Source of the DNA: Ornithobacterium rhinotracheale DSM 15997
Lineage (GTDB): Bacteria; Bacteroidota; Bacteroidia; Flavobacteriales; Weeksellaceae
Assembly: GCF_000265465.1 (NCBI RefSeq)
Contig: NC_018016.1
Coordinates: 997,501 to 1,061,500 of the forward strand
Reading direction: 5' to 3'
DNA length: 64,000 nucleotides
A model generated the notes under the pieces. The model searched no databases, was not told where the DNA came from, and was given only the letters and a program-made list of their open reading frames with translations. Shown here in pieces: positions 53,558 to 63,457 of this stretch. The position numbers and the translations under genes were made by a program. How positions within the stretch are numbered: position 1 is the stretch's first letter; each line of letters starts with the position of its first letter.

Positions 53558-54793
53558 ATGGACAATCAGGCATTTATAGAATCAGTTGCTGAGTTCAGAG
53601 AAATAAAAAACATAAACAAAGCTACGCTTATGGCAATCTTAGAAGATTCCTTAAGACTAGTATTGAGAAGAAAATACGGCACCGACGAGAATTTTGATAT
53701 CATAGTAAACCCCGATAAAGGAGATTTGCAAATCTTCCATAATCGTGTAGTGGTAGAAGATGATGAGCTAGAAGATGAGGGCGCAGAAATATCTTTGACA
53801 GAGGCTAGAAAAATAGAGCCAGACTATGAGGTGGGTGAAGATGTATCCGAAGAAATATTTATCAAAGACCTAGGTCGCCGTGCAATTTTGACATTGAGTC
53901 AGCACCTGAAAAGCAAAATCGTGGAGCATGACAATGCCAATATCTACGAGAAATTTAAAGAACTAGAAGGCGAAATCGTAAACGGAGAAGTGCACCACAT
54001 CCGCAAATCGCATGTAATCATAGTAGACGATGAGCAAAACGAAATGGTGCTGCCTAAAGAGCAACAAATCCCTTCAGACTTCTTTAAAAAAGGAGAAAAC
54101 ATAAGAGGAGTGGTGCATGAAGTAGTGCTAAGAGGGAATAAGCCACAAGTCATTATTTCTAGAACCTCGCCTGTGTTCATGGAACGCCTTTTTGAACAAG
54201 AAATTCCAGAAGTGTTTGATGGGCTCATCACCATCAAGCGCGTAGCAAGAATCCCCGGCGAAAAAGCAAAAGTAGCCGTAGAATCTTACGACGATAGAAT
54301 CGATCCAGTGGGAGCTTGTGTGGGAATGAGAGGCTCTAGAATCCATGCCATCGTTCGCGAACTTAGAAACGAAAACATAGATGTAGTGAACTACACAACC
54401 AATTTAGAACTATTTGTACAAAGAACCTTGGCGCCAGCTCACATCAACCGAGTGGAGGTGAATCAAGATAAAAATCAAGTATCTGTATATGTAGATACCG
54501 AGGAAGTGTCAAAAGCCATTGGAGCCAAAGGAAGCAATGTGCGACTAGCCTCTAAACTAGTAGGCATGGAAATCGATGTCTATCGAGATGTTCCGCAAGA
54601 CGAAGATGTGGAGCTTTCAGAATTTAACGACGAAATAGAACAATACATCATAGACGAGTTTAAGAAAATAGGACTAGACACGGCTAAAAGCGTACTAGAG
54701 CAAGATGTAAAAGACCTCGTAGAACGAGTGGACTTAGAAGAGGAAACTATTTTACATGTGATAGAAGTGCTTAGAGAAGAGTTTAAGGACTAA
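53558..54793 (+). CDS. nusA: Transcription termination/antitermination factor NusA
   Basis: A 411-aa RNA-polymerase-associated factor. The N-terminal RNAP-binding domain (about 1-125; NKATLMAILEDSLRLVLRRKYG) is followed by an S1 domain (about 130-200) and two KH domains (DPVGACVGMRGSRIHAIVRELRNE, then EVSKAIGAKGSNVRLASKLVG). The short acidic C-terminal stretch lacks the AR repeats of E. coli NusA, as usual outside Proteobacteria. It lies 18 bp after rimP. Confidence 0.97.
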   Translation: MDNQAFIESVAEFREIKNINKATLMAILEDSLRLVLRRKYGTDENFDIIVNPDKGDLQIFHNRVVVEDDELEDEGAEISLTEARKIEPDYEVGEDVSEEIFIKDLGRRAILTLSQHLKSKIVEHDNANIYEKFKELEGEIVNGEVHHIRKSHVIIVDDEQNEMVLPKEQQIPSDFFKKGENIRGVVHEVVLRGNKPQVIISRTSPVFMERLFEQEIPEVFDGLITIKRVARIPGEKAKVAVESYDDRIDPVGACVGMRGSRIHAIVRELRNENIDVVNYTTNLELFVQRTLAPAHINRVEVNQDKNQVSVYVDTEEVSKAIGAKGSNVRLASKLVGMEIDVYRDVPQDEDVELSEFNDEIEQYIIDEFKKIGLDTAKSVLEQDVKDLVERVDLEEETILHVIEVLREEFKD

Positions 54794-54841
54794 GTCATAA
54801 TTAAAATAATAAAAAGTAAACATTAAGTGCAAACAAATTAT

Positions 54842-54849
54842 TAAATTTG
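54842..54849 (+). promoter_or_regulatory. Possible internal -7 box before infB
   Basis: TAAATTTG matches TAnnTTTG, 28 bp upstream of the infB ATG. It could add transcription inside the operon. Confidence 0.35.
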
Positions 54850-54877
54850 CACACGAATAAGAAATTAAAGTGCATAT

Positions 54878-57721
54878 ATGCCCAAATCTTACAGACTAAA
54901 TAAAGTTATTAAAGAATTAAATATTACTGTTAAAATCGCGGTAGACTTCCTTGCGAGCAAGGGAATCGAAATCGTGAGCAACCCTAATACCAAGGTGGAA
55001 CAGGATATTTATGATGTTTTAGTAAAACAATTCCAAGCAGATCGCAAGCTCAAAGAAGCATCTGAGGAAGTAGACATTAACAAGCTAAAACGCCAAGAAC
55101 AAAAAGAAAGAGAGCAACAACGCCTAGAAGAAGAGAAGAAAAAAGAAGCTCAGAGAAAGAAAGAGGCAGAGAAACTCGAAAAAGAAAAGAAAGAGGCGGA
55201 GAGAAAAGCACGCGAGGAAGCTGAAAAGCAAGCGCGCATCAAGGCGCAACAAGAAGAGGAACAAAAAGCCTTGGAAGAAGCCAAGAAACGCGAAGAAGAA
55301 GCTGCAAAAAAAGAAGATACAGAAGATAAAACTCTTTTTGGAAGAAAGAAACTTTCTGGTATCAAGACTTTGGGTAAAATAGACCTCTCTCCAAAAACAG
55401 AGAAATCTAAAAAAGCAGAAAAATCAAAGCCTAAAGCAAAAGAAGGGGCTAAACCTGAAACGCCAAAAGCGCAACAGCCAAAAGCAGAGCCTGCCAAAGA
55501 GGAGAAACAACCTCAGCCAGAAGCATCTGCAACACCTGCACAAGAAGAGGCAAAAGCAGAGCCTCAAGTAATAGAAACTAAGTATAAAAAATTAGAAGGA
55601 ATCACCAAGGTAGGGAAAATAGATCTTTCTGTTTTTGAAGATAAAAAGAAAAAGGAGAAGAAAGACGACGGCGATAAAGGAGCTAAGCGCAAACGAAAAA
55701 GAATTCGTAAAAACGCAAAACCAGAAACCGCTACAGCAGGAGGAAACAACAACAAAGGAGGTGGAAACCGCAGAGGTAAGAAACCAGCTAAAAAAGATGT
55801 TTCTGAACTGACTGAAGAAGAAGTACAAAAGCAAATCAAAGAAACCCTTGAAAAACTTACCAACAAGGGGAATAAGAAAACCAATAAAGGAGCTAAACAC
55901 CGCAGAGAGAAAAGAAAATTCCGTAGAGAGCAAGAGGAACAAGAACTACAACAGCAGGCAGAAGACAAAGTGCTTAATGTTACAGAGTTCGTTTCTGTAA
56001 ACGAAATCGCCTCTCTTATGGATGTCTCTGTAATGGATATCATCTCAGCATGTATGTCGCTAGGAGTTATGGTAACGATGAACCAGCGTCTAGATGCCAA
56101 CACGATAGAACTAGTAGCAGACGAATTTGGTTTTGATGTAAACTTTACTGATGCCGAGATAGAAGAGGCTATCGTAGACATAGAAGAAGACAACGAAGAA
56201 GATTTACAAGCGCGTGCACCAATCGTAACAGTAATGGGACACGTGGATCATGGTAAAACTTCGTTGCTAGACTACATTCGTGAAGAGAATGTAATCGCGG
56301 GAGAGTCGGGAGGAATCACTCAGCACATCGGGGCTTATGCAGTGCAACTTGAAAATGGTAAAAAAATCACATTTTTGGATACCCCAGGTCACGAGGCGTT
56401 TACCGCGATGCGTGCCCGTGGCGCTCAAATCACCGATATTGCGATTATCGTAATTGCGGCAGATGATCAAATCATGCCACAGACAGAGGAAGCCATTAGC
56501 CACGCACAAGCAGCGGGAGTGCCTATGATTTTTGCGATCAACAAAATTGATAAGCCAACGGCTAATCCAGATAAAGTAAAAGAACAATTAGCCAATATGA
56601 ATTTATTGGTAGAAGATTGGGGAGGGCAAATTCAATCACAAGACATTTCAGCAAAAACAGGACAAAATGTAGAAGAATTACTTGAAAAAGTACTTCTAGA
56701 AGCCGAAATGCTCGAATTGAAAGCTAATCCAGACCGTGAAGCAAGTGGAACCGTAGTAGAAGCTGCCTTGGATAAAGGTAGAGGATATGTATCTACCATT
56801 GTAGTACAAAACGGTACTTTGCGCGTAGGAGATTATGTACTAGCAGGTAGCAACCACGGAAAAGTAAGAGCAATGCTCAACGAGCGTGGAACTAATGTAA
56901 AAGAGGCTGGTCCATCAACACCAGTTACCATTTTAGGATTGGACGGAGCACCTACTGCGGGAGATAAATTCCGTGTGTTTGAGGACGAAAGAGAAGCTAA
57001 ACAATTAGCAAGCAAGCGTGAGCAATTGCAGCGTGAGCAAACCATCAGAACTCAAAAACACATTACCCTTGATGAGATTGGACGAAGAATCGCATTGGGA
57101 GACTTCCAAGAGCTTAACATCGTATTGAAAGGAGATGTGGATGGATCTGTAGAAGCACTAACCGATTCATTGCAAAAACTTTCTACCGAGGAAATTCATG
57201 TAAACATCTTGCACAAAGGTGTGGGGCAAATTACGGAATCAGATGTATTGTTGGCATCAGCATCAGATGCGGTAATCATTGGATTTAATGTGAGACCAAA
57301 CGCCTCAGCAAGAAATATTGCAGAGAAAGAAGAGGTAGAAATCAGAACTTATTCAATCATCTATGATGCCATCAACGAAGTGAAAGAAGCTATGGAAGGT
57401 ATGCTTTCTCCAGAGTTGAAAGAAGAAGTCATAGGCAATGTAGAAATTCGCCAAACATTCAAAATCTCTAAAGTGGGAACCATTGCAGGATGTATGGTAT
57501 TGGATGGTAAAATCACGAGAAACTCTAGCGTGCGAATCATTCGCGACGGAGTTGTGGTACACACTGGAGAGCTTGCCAGCTTAAAACGCTATAAAGATGA
57601 TGTGAAAGAAGTAACCAAAGGTTACGAATGTGGATTGAACATTAAGAACTACAATGATATTCACGAAGGAGATATCATCGAAGTTTATGTAATAAACGAG
57701 GTTAAAAAGAAATTGAAGTAA
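54878..57721 (+). CDS. infB: Translation initiation factor IF-2
   Basis: A 947-aa GTPase that brings initiator tRNA to the ribosome. An N-terminal IF2_N-type domain ([20 protein letters not shown], about 5-55) is followed by a long Lys/Glu/Ala-rich linker (about 60-360), a second IF2_N segment ([16 protein letters not shown]) and the G domain with [11 protein letters not shown] (about 451-461), DTPGHEAF and NKIDK. Domains II-IV complete the core. The linker is low-complexity and likely to vary in length between strains. Last gene of the rimP operon, with a clear terminator. Confidence 0.97.
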   Translation: MPKSYRLNKVIKELNITVKIAVDFLASKGIEIVSNPNTKVEQDIYDVLVKQFQADRKLKEASEEVDINKLKRQEQKEREQQRLEEEKKKEAQRKKEAEKLEKEKKEAERKAREEAEKQARIKAQQEEEQKALEEAKKREEEAAKKEDTEDKTLFGRKKLSGIKTLGKIDLSPKTEKSKKAEKSKPKAKEGAKPETPKAQQPKAEPAKEEKQPQPEASATPAQEEAKAEPQVIETKYKKLEGITKVGKIDLSVFEDKKKKEKKDDGDKGAKRKRKRIRKNAKPETATAGGNNNKGGGNRRGKKPAKKDVSELTEEEVQKQIKETLEKLTNKGNKKTNKGAKHRREKRKFRREQEEQELQQQAEDKVLNVTEFVSVNEIASLMDVSVMDIISACMSLGVMVTMNQRLDANTIELVADEFGFDVNFTDAEIEEAIVDIEEDNEEDLQARAPIVTVMGHVDHGKTSLLDYIREENVIAGESGGITQHIGAYAVQLENGKKITFLDTPGHEAFTAMRARGAQITDIAIIVIAADDQIMPQTEEAISHAQAAGVPMIFAINKIDKPTANPDKVKEQLANMNLLVEDWGGQIQSQDISAKTGQNVEELLEKVLLEAEMLELKANPDREASGTVVEAALDKGRGYVSTIVVQNGTLRVGDYVLAGSNHGKVRAMLNERGTNVKEAGPSTPVTILGLDGAPTAGDKFRVFEDEREAKQLASKREQLQREQTIRTQKHITLDEIGRRIALGDFQELNIVLKGDVDGSVEALTDSLQKLSTEEIHVNILHKGVGQITESDVLLASASDAVIIGFNVRPNASARNIAEKEEVEIRTYSIIYDAINEVKEAMEGMLSPELKEEVIGNVEIRQTFKISKVGTIAGCMVLDGKITRNSSVRIIRDGVVVHTGELASLKRYKDDVKEVTKGYECGLNIKNYNDIHEGDIIEVYVINEVKKKLK

Positions 57722-57751
57722 TCAAAAACTTTTTCATAATTAACTTTGCGA

Positions 57752-57780
57752 AAGCCCTGTCTATTGACAGGGCTTTTTTT
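57752..57780 (+). terminator. infB terminator
   Basis: AAGCCCTGTC, TATT loop, GACAGGGCTT and a T-run. The following 57781-58173 is AT-rich leader DNA of the SusC gene with no gene and no clear operator. Confidence 0.9.
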
Positions 57781-58173
57781 ATTTAGAAAAAAGATATAAT
57801 AAATAATTAAAGTCTAAAATTGCTCAGTAAGTGTAAAATATACGCGTTTCAAAATGTGATATTTCTACACTTAGCCATAATAAATGAGTGAAAATTGAAA
57901 ATATGATCGAATTGTTTTAAAAAATCATTTTTTAAAGGCTTGTTTTTGTTAAAAACATAATATAGAACAATTCTAAATAGGCTCGTATTTTATAGATGCT
58001 TTAATATTTTAACAATATTATTTGGAATAAAAGAATAAAAAACCTGATAAATGTCAATTTTTAAAAATATTAAAATGATGCAAAAGCTTCAAAAGGTTGC
58101 GATTGAAAACTAAATGTGTAAAATAGGATTTAAAATAGCTATTTTAGCAACCATTATAAAAACCAATTAACAT

Positions 58174-61100
58174 ATGAGGAGAAATTTAACAAGATTATTC
58201 GCCATTGGTGCTTTCTGCTTGTCATTCTATGCGTATGGTCAGCAAAAACCAATTACAGGTAGAGTGTTAGACTCAAATGGTTTCCCAATACAAGATGCAT
58301 ATGTCTATGTAGAAGGGAGCGATAAGGGAGTTTATACCGATGAGAATGGAAACTATACCATTGAGGCAAAAGATGGAGATGTTTTAGGAGTCGAATTTAT
58401 AGGGTTTGATACGAAGAATATTAAAGTAGGAGATGGGGCAAGTTATGATGTGAAGTTATATGAAGGAAAAGGAACTATCGGATTAAAAGAATTAGTGGCT
58501 ACAGCTTTAGGAATTGAACGAGAGGAAAAAGCATTAGGTTATGCTGTGTCTAGTTTAAAATCTGAAGACTTAAATGTTGCAAAGGATGCTAATTTAATTA
58601 ATAACCTTGCAGGTAAGGCCTCTGGAGTTAATGTTTACCAACAGTCTGGAACAGTAGGCGGTTCTTCTAAAATTATTTTACGAGGAGCAACTTCTATCAG
58701 TGGAGATAACCAGCCTTTGATAGTGGTAGATGGAATGCCCACAAACAATTCTTATGTTGATAATGGAATCGCGGGAGCTGTGGACTATGGAAACCCTGTA
58801 GGTGATATTAATCCTAATGATATCAAAGAGATGAGTATCCTTAAGGGGGCAGCTGCTACTGCACTTTATGGCTCTAGAGCAAAAAATGGAGCAATCATCA
58901 TTACTACAAAAGCAGGAGAAAAAGGAAAAGTTTCAATAGTTTATGATGCCACTATGCGTGTAGATGCTGTAGCTAAACTACCAAATTATCAAAACGTCTA
59001 TGCTCAAGGAACCTTAGGCAAATACGATGTTGAGAAGTTTAATGGCTGGGGACCTGAGATTTCAAAAGTTTCAGGAGAGAAATTTAAAAATTTCTTGGGA
59101 CAAGATGTAACACTTCAAGCTTATCCAGATAATGTTAGAAATTTCTTCAATAAAGGGATTACTAGAATTAATTCAATTAGTATGAGTGGGGGAAATATAG
59201 ATGGGGATTTTCGACTAGCTTATGCTAATACATATGTAACGGGAATTATGCCTTATAGTAAATATAAAAATGACAATGTTTCCTTTAATGTAAGAAGAAA
59301 ACTTTCTGATAATCTTAAAATATCAGCAAGCGGAACTTATAGTCGATCTGTTAGAGATGGATTATCAGCTCAAGGATCAAATGATCCAAACATTTTGATT
59401 GATGGAATTTTGGGAATGCCTAGAACGGCAAACCCTAATTTGCTAAGGGAATATACCTACCACAATGGAGACATTACAAAGCAGTATTTCTGGGATGGAA
59501 AAAAAGTGAATAACCCGTATTTCATTTTAGATAATAACAAGATTTCTAGCGATGTAGAGAGATTTTTTGGAAACGCTAGCATAGATTTCAAGTTTAATAG
59601 TTGGCTGTCTATGCAAAACAGAACAGGTATAGATTTCTCTACAGATTCGCGTAGAACTATTTATGCAAAAGGTACTGCAGGAGAGTTAACAGGGAAGTTT
59701 ATTGATGGTCTTCATAGATTCAGAGTTTTAAATAATGACTTTATTATTAGTGCAAACAAAGAGGTATCTCCAAAGTTGAAATTAAGTGCAAATTTAGGGC
59801 ATAATATCTATCAGAAAGAGTATTTTGAAAATACCAATACAGCTCAAAATTTGATAGAAGCAGGATTGTTCAACTATGCAAATGCTTTGAGTAATAACCC
59901 TACCAACTATCAGAGTTTAAAAAGAACGATAGGAGTTTATGGAGAATTTGTAGCTTCTTATGACGAGACTTTATTTTTAACTTTAACGGGAAGAAACGAC
60001 TGGACAAGTACACTGCCTAAGGAAAATAATAGTTATTTCTATCCATCGGTAAGTTTAAGTTACTTATTCTCTGAAAATTTAAAAAGTCAGAAATGGTTAA
60101 ACTACGGGAAAGTTCGTTTAAACTGGGCAAATGTGGGTAGTGATGAGGCTCCGTATCAATTAGATTTCTTATACACCAATCTATCCAGCTGGTTTAGTCA
60201 ATACGGTGCTGGAGGAACTTATCCATTTGACGGGAAAAGAGCAACTGCTATTCCTAGAGTTCTTCCAAATAGAAATTTAAAGCCTCAAAATCAAATCAGC
60301 TACGAGGCTGGATTGGAGATGAAGATGTTTAAAAACAGAGTTAATTTGGACGCATCTTTCTATTACATTGATACAAAGGATCAAATCGTTTCGATAGATG
60401 TGCCATTATCTACAGGATATTTTGCTAAGAAGATAAATGCAGGGCTAGTTAGGAATGTTGGTGTGGAAGTAGATTTAGGTTTAATTCCAATTAGAACAGA
60501 AGATTTCCAGTGGAATATGAATTTTACTTTTGCTAAAAACAAATCAACCGTACAGGAGCTTACTCCAGATTTAGAATCTTATGTTTTAACATCAGGATGG
60601 ACTGGCCTGCAAATCCAAGCATTGAAAGGAGAAAGTTTCAGTATCGTGGGTACAGGCTATCGCAGATCTCCAGATGGGCAATTAATTATTAATGAAAAAA
60701 CAGGATTAGTAGAAACAAAATCAGACCAAAATCTAGGAACTATAGATCCAGATTTTAGATTAGGATTTGTAAATAATTTCAGATACAAAAACTTTACTTT
60801 AAATGCTGTTTTAGATTGGAGACAAGGAGGGAAAATGTATTCTGGTACAGTTGCCTCACTTAGATCCGCAGGATTAGTAGAAGAAACGCTAGCACACAGA
60901 GGGGAGAAGTTTGTAATGAAAGGAGTTAATGAAATCAAAGACGCAAATGGAAAAGTAACCTACAAGGAGAATACTACTCCTGTAAAAGATATGGAAACCT
61001 ACTGGGGACATATGTCTGCCACTAAATTGACAGAATCTAATGTTTACGATGCAACTTATTTAAAACTAAGATCCGTGTCTTTAAGCTATCGCCTACCTTC

Positions 61101-61299
61101 AAAACTATTAAATTCTAATGTAATAAAAGGACTTACAGTAGGAATAGAAGGAAGAAATCTATGGAATATCATAGACAATGTGCCTCATGTAGATCCAGAG
61201 CTAAACTTCTTTGGACCATCTGCTACTGGAGGAGGGGTAGAGTTTAATAGCGTGCCTTTAACAAGATCTATCGGAATGAATCTAAAAGTTAATTTTTAA
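58174..61299 (+). CDS. SusC/RagA-family TonB-linked outer-membrane protein
   Basis: A 1041-aa nutrient importer. A signal peptide (AIGAFCLSFYAYG) is followed by a CarboxypepD_reg domain (QKPITGRVLDSNGFPIQDAYV, about 24-105) and the SusC plug signature (GVNVYQQSGTVGGSSKIILRG, QPLIVVDGMPTNN, MSILKGAAATALYGSRAKNGAIIITTKAG). The barrel ends in GMNLKVNF. It forms the outer-membrane channel of a SusCD complex with the lipoprotein encoded 13 bp downstream. No hydrolase or anti-sigma gene is nearby in the window, so the substrate (glycan or peptide) is open. Confidence 0.95.
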   Translation: MRRNLTRLFAIGAFCLSFYAYGQQKPITGRVLDSNGFPIQDAYVYVEGSDKGVYTDENGNYTIEAKDGDVLGVEFIGFDTKNIKVGDGASYDVKLYEGKGTIGLKELVATALGIEREEKALGYAVSSLKSEDLNVAKDANLINNLAGKASGVNVYQQSGTVGGSSKIILRGATSISGDNQPLIVVDGMPTNNSYVDNGIAGAVDYGNPVGDINPNDIKEMSILKGAAATALYGSRAKNGAIIITTKAGEKGKVSIVYDATMRVDAVAKLPNYQNVYAQGTLGKYDVEKFNGWGPEISKVSGEKFKNFLGQDVTLQAYPDNVRNFFNKGITRINSISMSGGNIDGDFRLAYANTYVTGIMPYSKYKNDNVSFNVRRKLSDNLKISASGTYSRSVRDGLSAQGSNDPNILIDGILGMPRTANPNLLREYTYHNGDITKQYFWDGKKVNNPYFILDNNKISSDVERFFGNASIDFKFNSWLSMQNRTGIDFSTDSRRTIYAKGTAGELTGKFIDGLHRFRVLNNDFIISANKEVSPKLKLSANLGHNIYQKEYFENTNTAQNLIEAGLFNYANALSNNPTNYQSLKRTIGVYGEFVASYDETLFLTLTGRNDWTSTLPKENNSYFYPSVSLSYLFSENLKSQKWLNYGKVRLNWANVGSDEAPYQLDFLYTNLSSWFSQYGAGGTYPFDGKRATAIPRVLPNRNLKPQNQISYEAGLEMKMFKNRVNLDASFYYIDTKDQIVSIDVPLSTGYFAKKINAGLVRNVGVEVDLGLIPIRTEDFQWNMNFTFAKNKSTVQELTPDLESYVLTSGWTGLQIQALKGESFSIVGTGYRRSPDGQLIINEKTGLVETKSDQNLGTIDPDFRLGFVNNFRYKNFTLNAVLDWRQGGKMYSGTVASLRSAGLVEETLAHRGEKFVMKGVNEIKDANGKVTYKENTTPVKDMETYWGHMSATKLTESNVYDATYLKLRSVSLSYRLPSKLLNSNVIKGLTVGIEGRNLWNIIDNVPHVDPELNFFGPSATGGGVEFNSVPLTRSIGMNLKVNF

Positions 61300-61312
61300 A
61301 AACAATTAAAAA

Positions 61313-62764
61313 ATGAAAAATATATTTAAAACATCGATAATCATTGGGTTTGCCTCTATTCTTTTTACTGGATGTGAAAAAGATTGGCTAGATGTGAATA
61401 AAAATCCAAATAAAACAGATAAGACATCTCCAGGAAGTCTATTTTTAGGCGCGAGTGTTGATTGGAGTGCAAACAGAATGGGCGGGGACGGCTATATCCC
61501 AATAGGTTTTATGAATCAAACAATTTCTACAGGAGGAAATGATGGATGGGGATATGTAGATGTATACGATATCAGTCCTTACTCCTTAGGAAATACATGG
61601 AAAGTGTTCTATGCCACAGCTGGAGCCAATTTTAAAGAAGCAATAAAAGTAGCTCATAAAAATAATAAACCAAACGAAGAGGCTCAGGCAAAAATAGCTT
61701 TTGCAGGATTGATGTACGATTGTACAACTATTTTTGGAGATGTGCCTTATAAAGAGGCATGGATTGAGGAAATCAATTATCCTAAATTCGATTCGCAGAA
61801 AGATATTTTAGATGATTTATTAAGACTTTTAAAAGAAGCTACAACCCAGATAGATAAAGGAGATGGGAATAAAATAGATCAGCACGACCTATATTACAAA
61901 GGAGATTTAGATAAATGGACTGCATTAGCAAATAGCTTGAGGCTGAAAATAGCGATGTTAATGGTTGACAAAGATCCAAGCAAACAGCAAGTAATTGCTG
62001 AAGTTCTTAAAACACCGCTAGTTGTAGAGTCAAGTCAAGATTTCAAATTGCCATTTTTTGATGTGCCAGGAAACAAAAATCCATTTTATAGAATTGTAGA
62101 AAAATATATGAATGGTATAAACTCAGAATTTTATGCACCAGAATCCGTCCTTAGCTTAATGAAACCTCTTAACGATCCAAGAATTCCATATTATTATGAA
62201 AAAGGGACTAAGGCGACTGAGTACTTTGGAGTAAATGTAGATGCTGAGAAAGCAAGCAAAGAGAAGTATGCTATGATCAATATGAAAAATATAGGAAGAG
62301 CTAATACGGCTGATGTTATATTGTCCTCTTCTGAAATAAATCTTCTAATTGCAGAAGCATATGCAAGAGGATTAGGCGTTGGAAAAGACTTGGAAAAAGC
62401 CCAACAGTTTTTTAATAAAGGAATAAAGCAGTCTTTGCAAGAAGCCAATGTACCTTCTTCAGAACAAGATAAGTTTTTGGACACAGAATCACTTAATTTG
62501 AAAAAAGCAACCGATGTGCTTGATGTAATACATACTCAACAATATATAAATTTTGCTAGCCGCCCATTAGATGCATGGACTCAAATGCGAAGAAGTGGAC
62601 CGAAAGGAAAAGAAATTCCTAAGCTCACGACACCTATATTAAGTCCTTTTCCTAAAGGTGAGATTGCACGCCGTTGGCAGTATTCTCCAGACGAGCTTAC
62701 AGCAAATAAATTTGCCCCTAGAATTGTACCTCAGATGTGGGAACCTATGTGGTTTGATGAATAA
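61313..62764 (+). CDS. SusD/RagB-family nutrient-binding lipoprotein
   Basis: A 483-aa surface lipoprotein. The signal peptide ends in LFTGC (Cys about 21), followed by EKDWLDVNKNPNKTDKTSP, the usual SusD_like-2 start. The helical TPR-like core includes AGLMYDCTTIFGDVPYKEAW and LYYKGDLDKWTALANSLRLKIAM. It forms the lid of the SusC transporter encoded upstream. Similar proteins act on oligosaccharides or peptides. Terminator follows. Confidence 0.93.
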   Translation: MKNIFKTSIIIGFASILFTGCEKDWLDVNKNPNKTDKTSPGSLFLGASVDWSANRMGGDGYIPIGFMNQTISTGGNDGWGYVDVYDISPYSLGNTWKVFYATAGANFKEAIKVAHKNNKPNEEAQAKIAFAGLMYDCTTIFGDVPYKEAWIEEINYPKFDSQKDILDDLLRLLKEATTQIDKGDGNKIDQHDLYYKGDLDKWTALANSLRLKIAMLMVDKDPSKQQVIAEVLKTPLVVESSQDFKLPFFDVPGNKNPFYRIVEKYMNGINSEFYAPESVLSLMKPLNDPRIPYYYEKGTKATEYFGVNVDAEKASKEKYAMINMKNIGRANTADVILSSSEINLLIAEAYARGLGVGKDLEKAQQFFNKGIKQSLQEANVPSSEQDKFLDTESLNLKKATDVLDVIHTQQYINFASRPLDAWTQMRRSGPKGKEIPKLTTPILSPFPKGEIARRWQYSPDELTANKFAPRIVPQMWEPMWFDE

Positions 62765-62786
62765 TGTTTGTAAAAAGTAATGTAAT

Positions 62787-62818
62787 AAACACCCGCTTCT
62801 TTGGAAGCGGGTGTTTTC
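62787..62818. terminator. Bidirectional terminator (susD / secreted protein)
   Basis: AAACACCCGCTTC, TTTG loop, GAAGCGGGTGTTT between convergent genes. Confidence 0.85.
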
Positions 62819-62820
62819 AT

Positions 62821-63363
62821 TTATTCAGTACACCATACATCCACCTCGCTTAGCTGAATCGTGGAGCTTATATCACCTTTACTATTATACCTGAAATTGA
62901 TTTTATAATCCTTATTCAGTTCGGGCAATTCTATCCACGGAGTTTGTTTAAAATCATTGTTGTAACGCCCCTCGTTGTCCACCAAGGGTGCATAAAATTT
63001 GGAATCAATGGATTTTACTAAATGATTGTTCTTATCTACAATAAAAACTTCTAGCGGATTACCATTGCTATAAGCATTGGCTAATGAAAACATCAGTTTG
63101 CAGCCTTTTTCTTCTGCACTTATGATGGGCGTGTATAGATTGGTTTTGAGTTTTGCTGTAGGTTTCCCTTTGCCCGAAAAAGCTGACATGTTCATGTAGT
63201 GAAAATCTTTATAATTCTTGTATTTCCATTTTCGGTATTTGTGGTTGGAGTCCACTTGCCAAGTTTCGGGTAGCCCACCAGAAAAATCCTCTTGAATCAC
63301 AATTTTTTGAGCATACAAGCCCATCGTTCCCGCAATCATTAAAAGGGAAAAAAACTTTTTCAT
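62821..63363 (-). CDS. Secreted protein, choice-of-anchor-J-like
   Basis: A 180-aa protein with a signal peptide (FFSLLMIAGTMGLYA). The mature part starts QKIVIQEDFSGGLPETWQV, the typical opening of choice-of-anchor/cleaved-adhesin jelly-roll domains, and continues with KAKLKTNLYTPI-like and FSLANAYSNGNPLEVFIVD strands to LSEVDVWC. No sorting domain or catalytic residue was seen. It could bind carbohydrate or protein outside the cell. The start at MKKFF (63363) is chosen; an ATG two codons upstream is equally possible. Confidence 0.6.
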   Translation of the reverse strand: MKKFFSLLMIAGTMGLYAQKIVIQEDFSGGLPETWQVDSNHKYRKWKYKNYKDFHYMNMSAFSGKGKPTAKLKTNLYTPIISAEEKGCKLMFSLANAYSNGNPLEVFIVDKNNHLVKSIDSKFYAPLVDNEGRYNNDFKQTPWIELPELNKDYKINFRYNSKGDISSTIQLSEVDVWCTE

Positions 63364-63399
63364 ATTCATACCAATTAGGTTAAGATTTTACAATGTAAA

Positions 63400-63435
63400 A
63401 AAATCCGTGAGAAGAGCAAACTTCCCACGGATTTT
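63400..63435 (-). terminator. Terminator of the DUF6359-like gene
   Basis: AAAATCCGTG...CACGGATTTT stem with a T-run on the minus strand, after the gene ending at 63458. Confidence 0.8.
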
Positions 63436-63457
63436 AACTAAAAGTAAAGTTATTTAA

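Noticed and set aside
55150-55942. Ser/Phe-rich minus-strand frames across infB
   Set aside because: They are shadows of the Lys/Glu-rich linker of IF-2 on the other strand.
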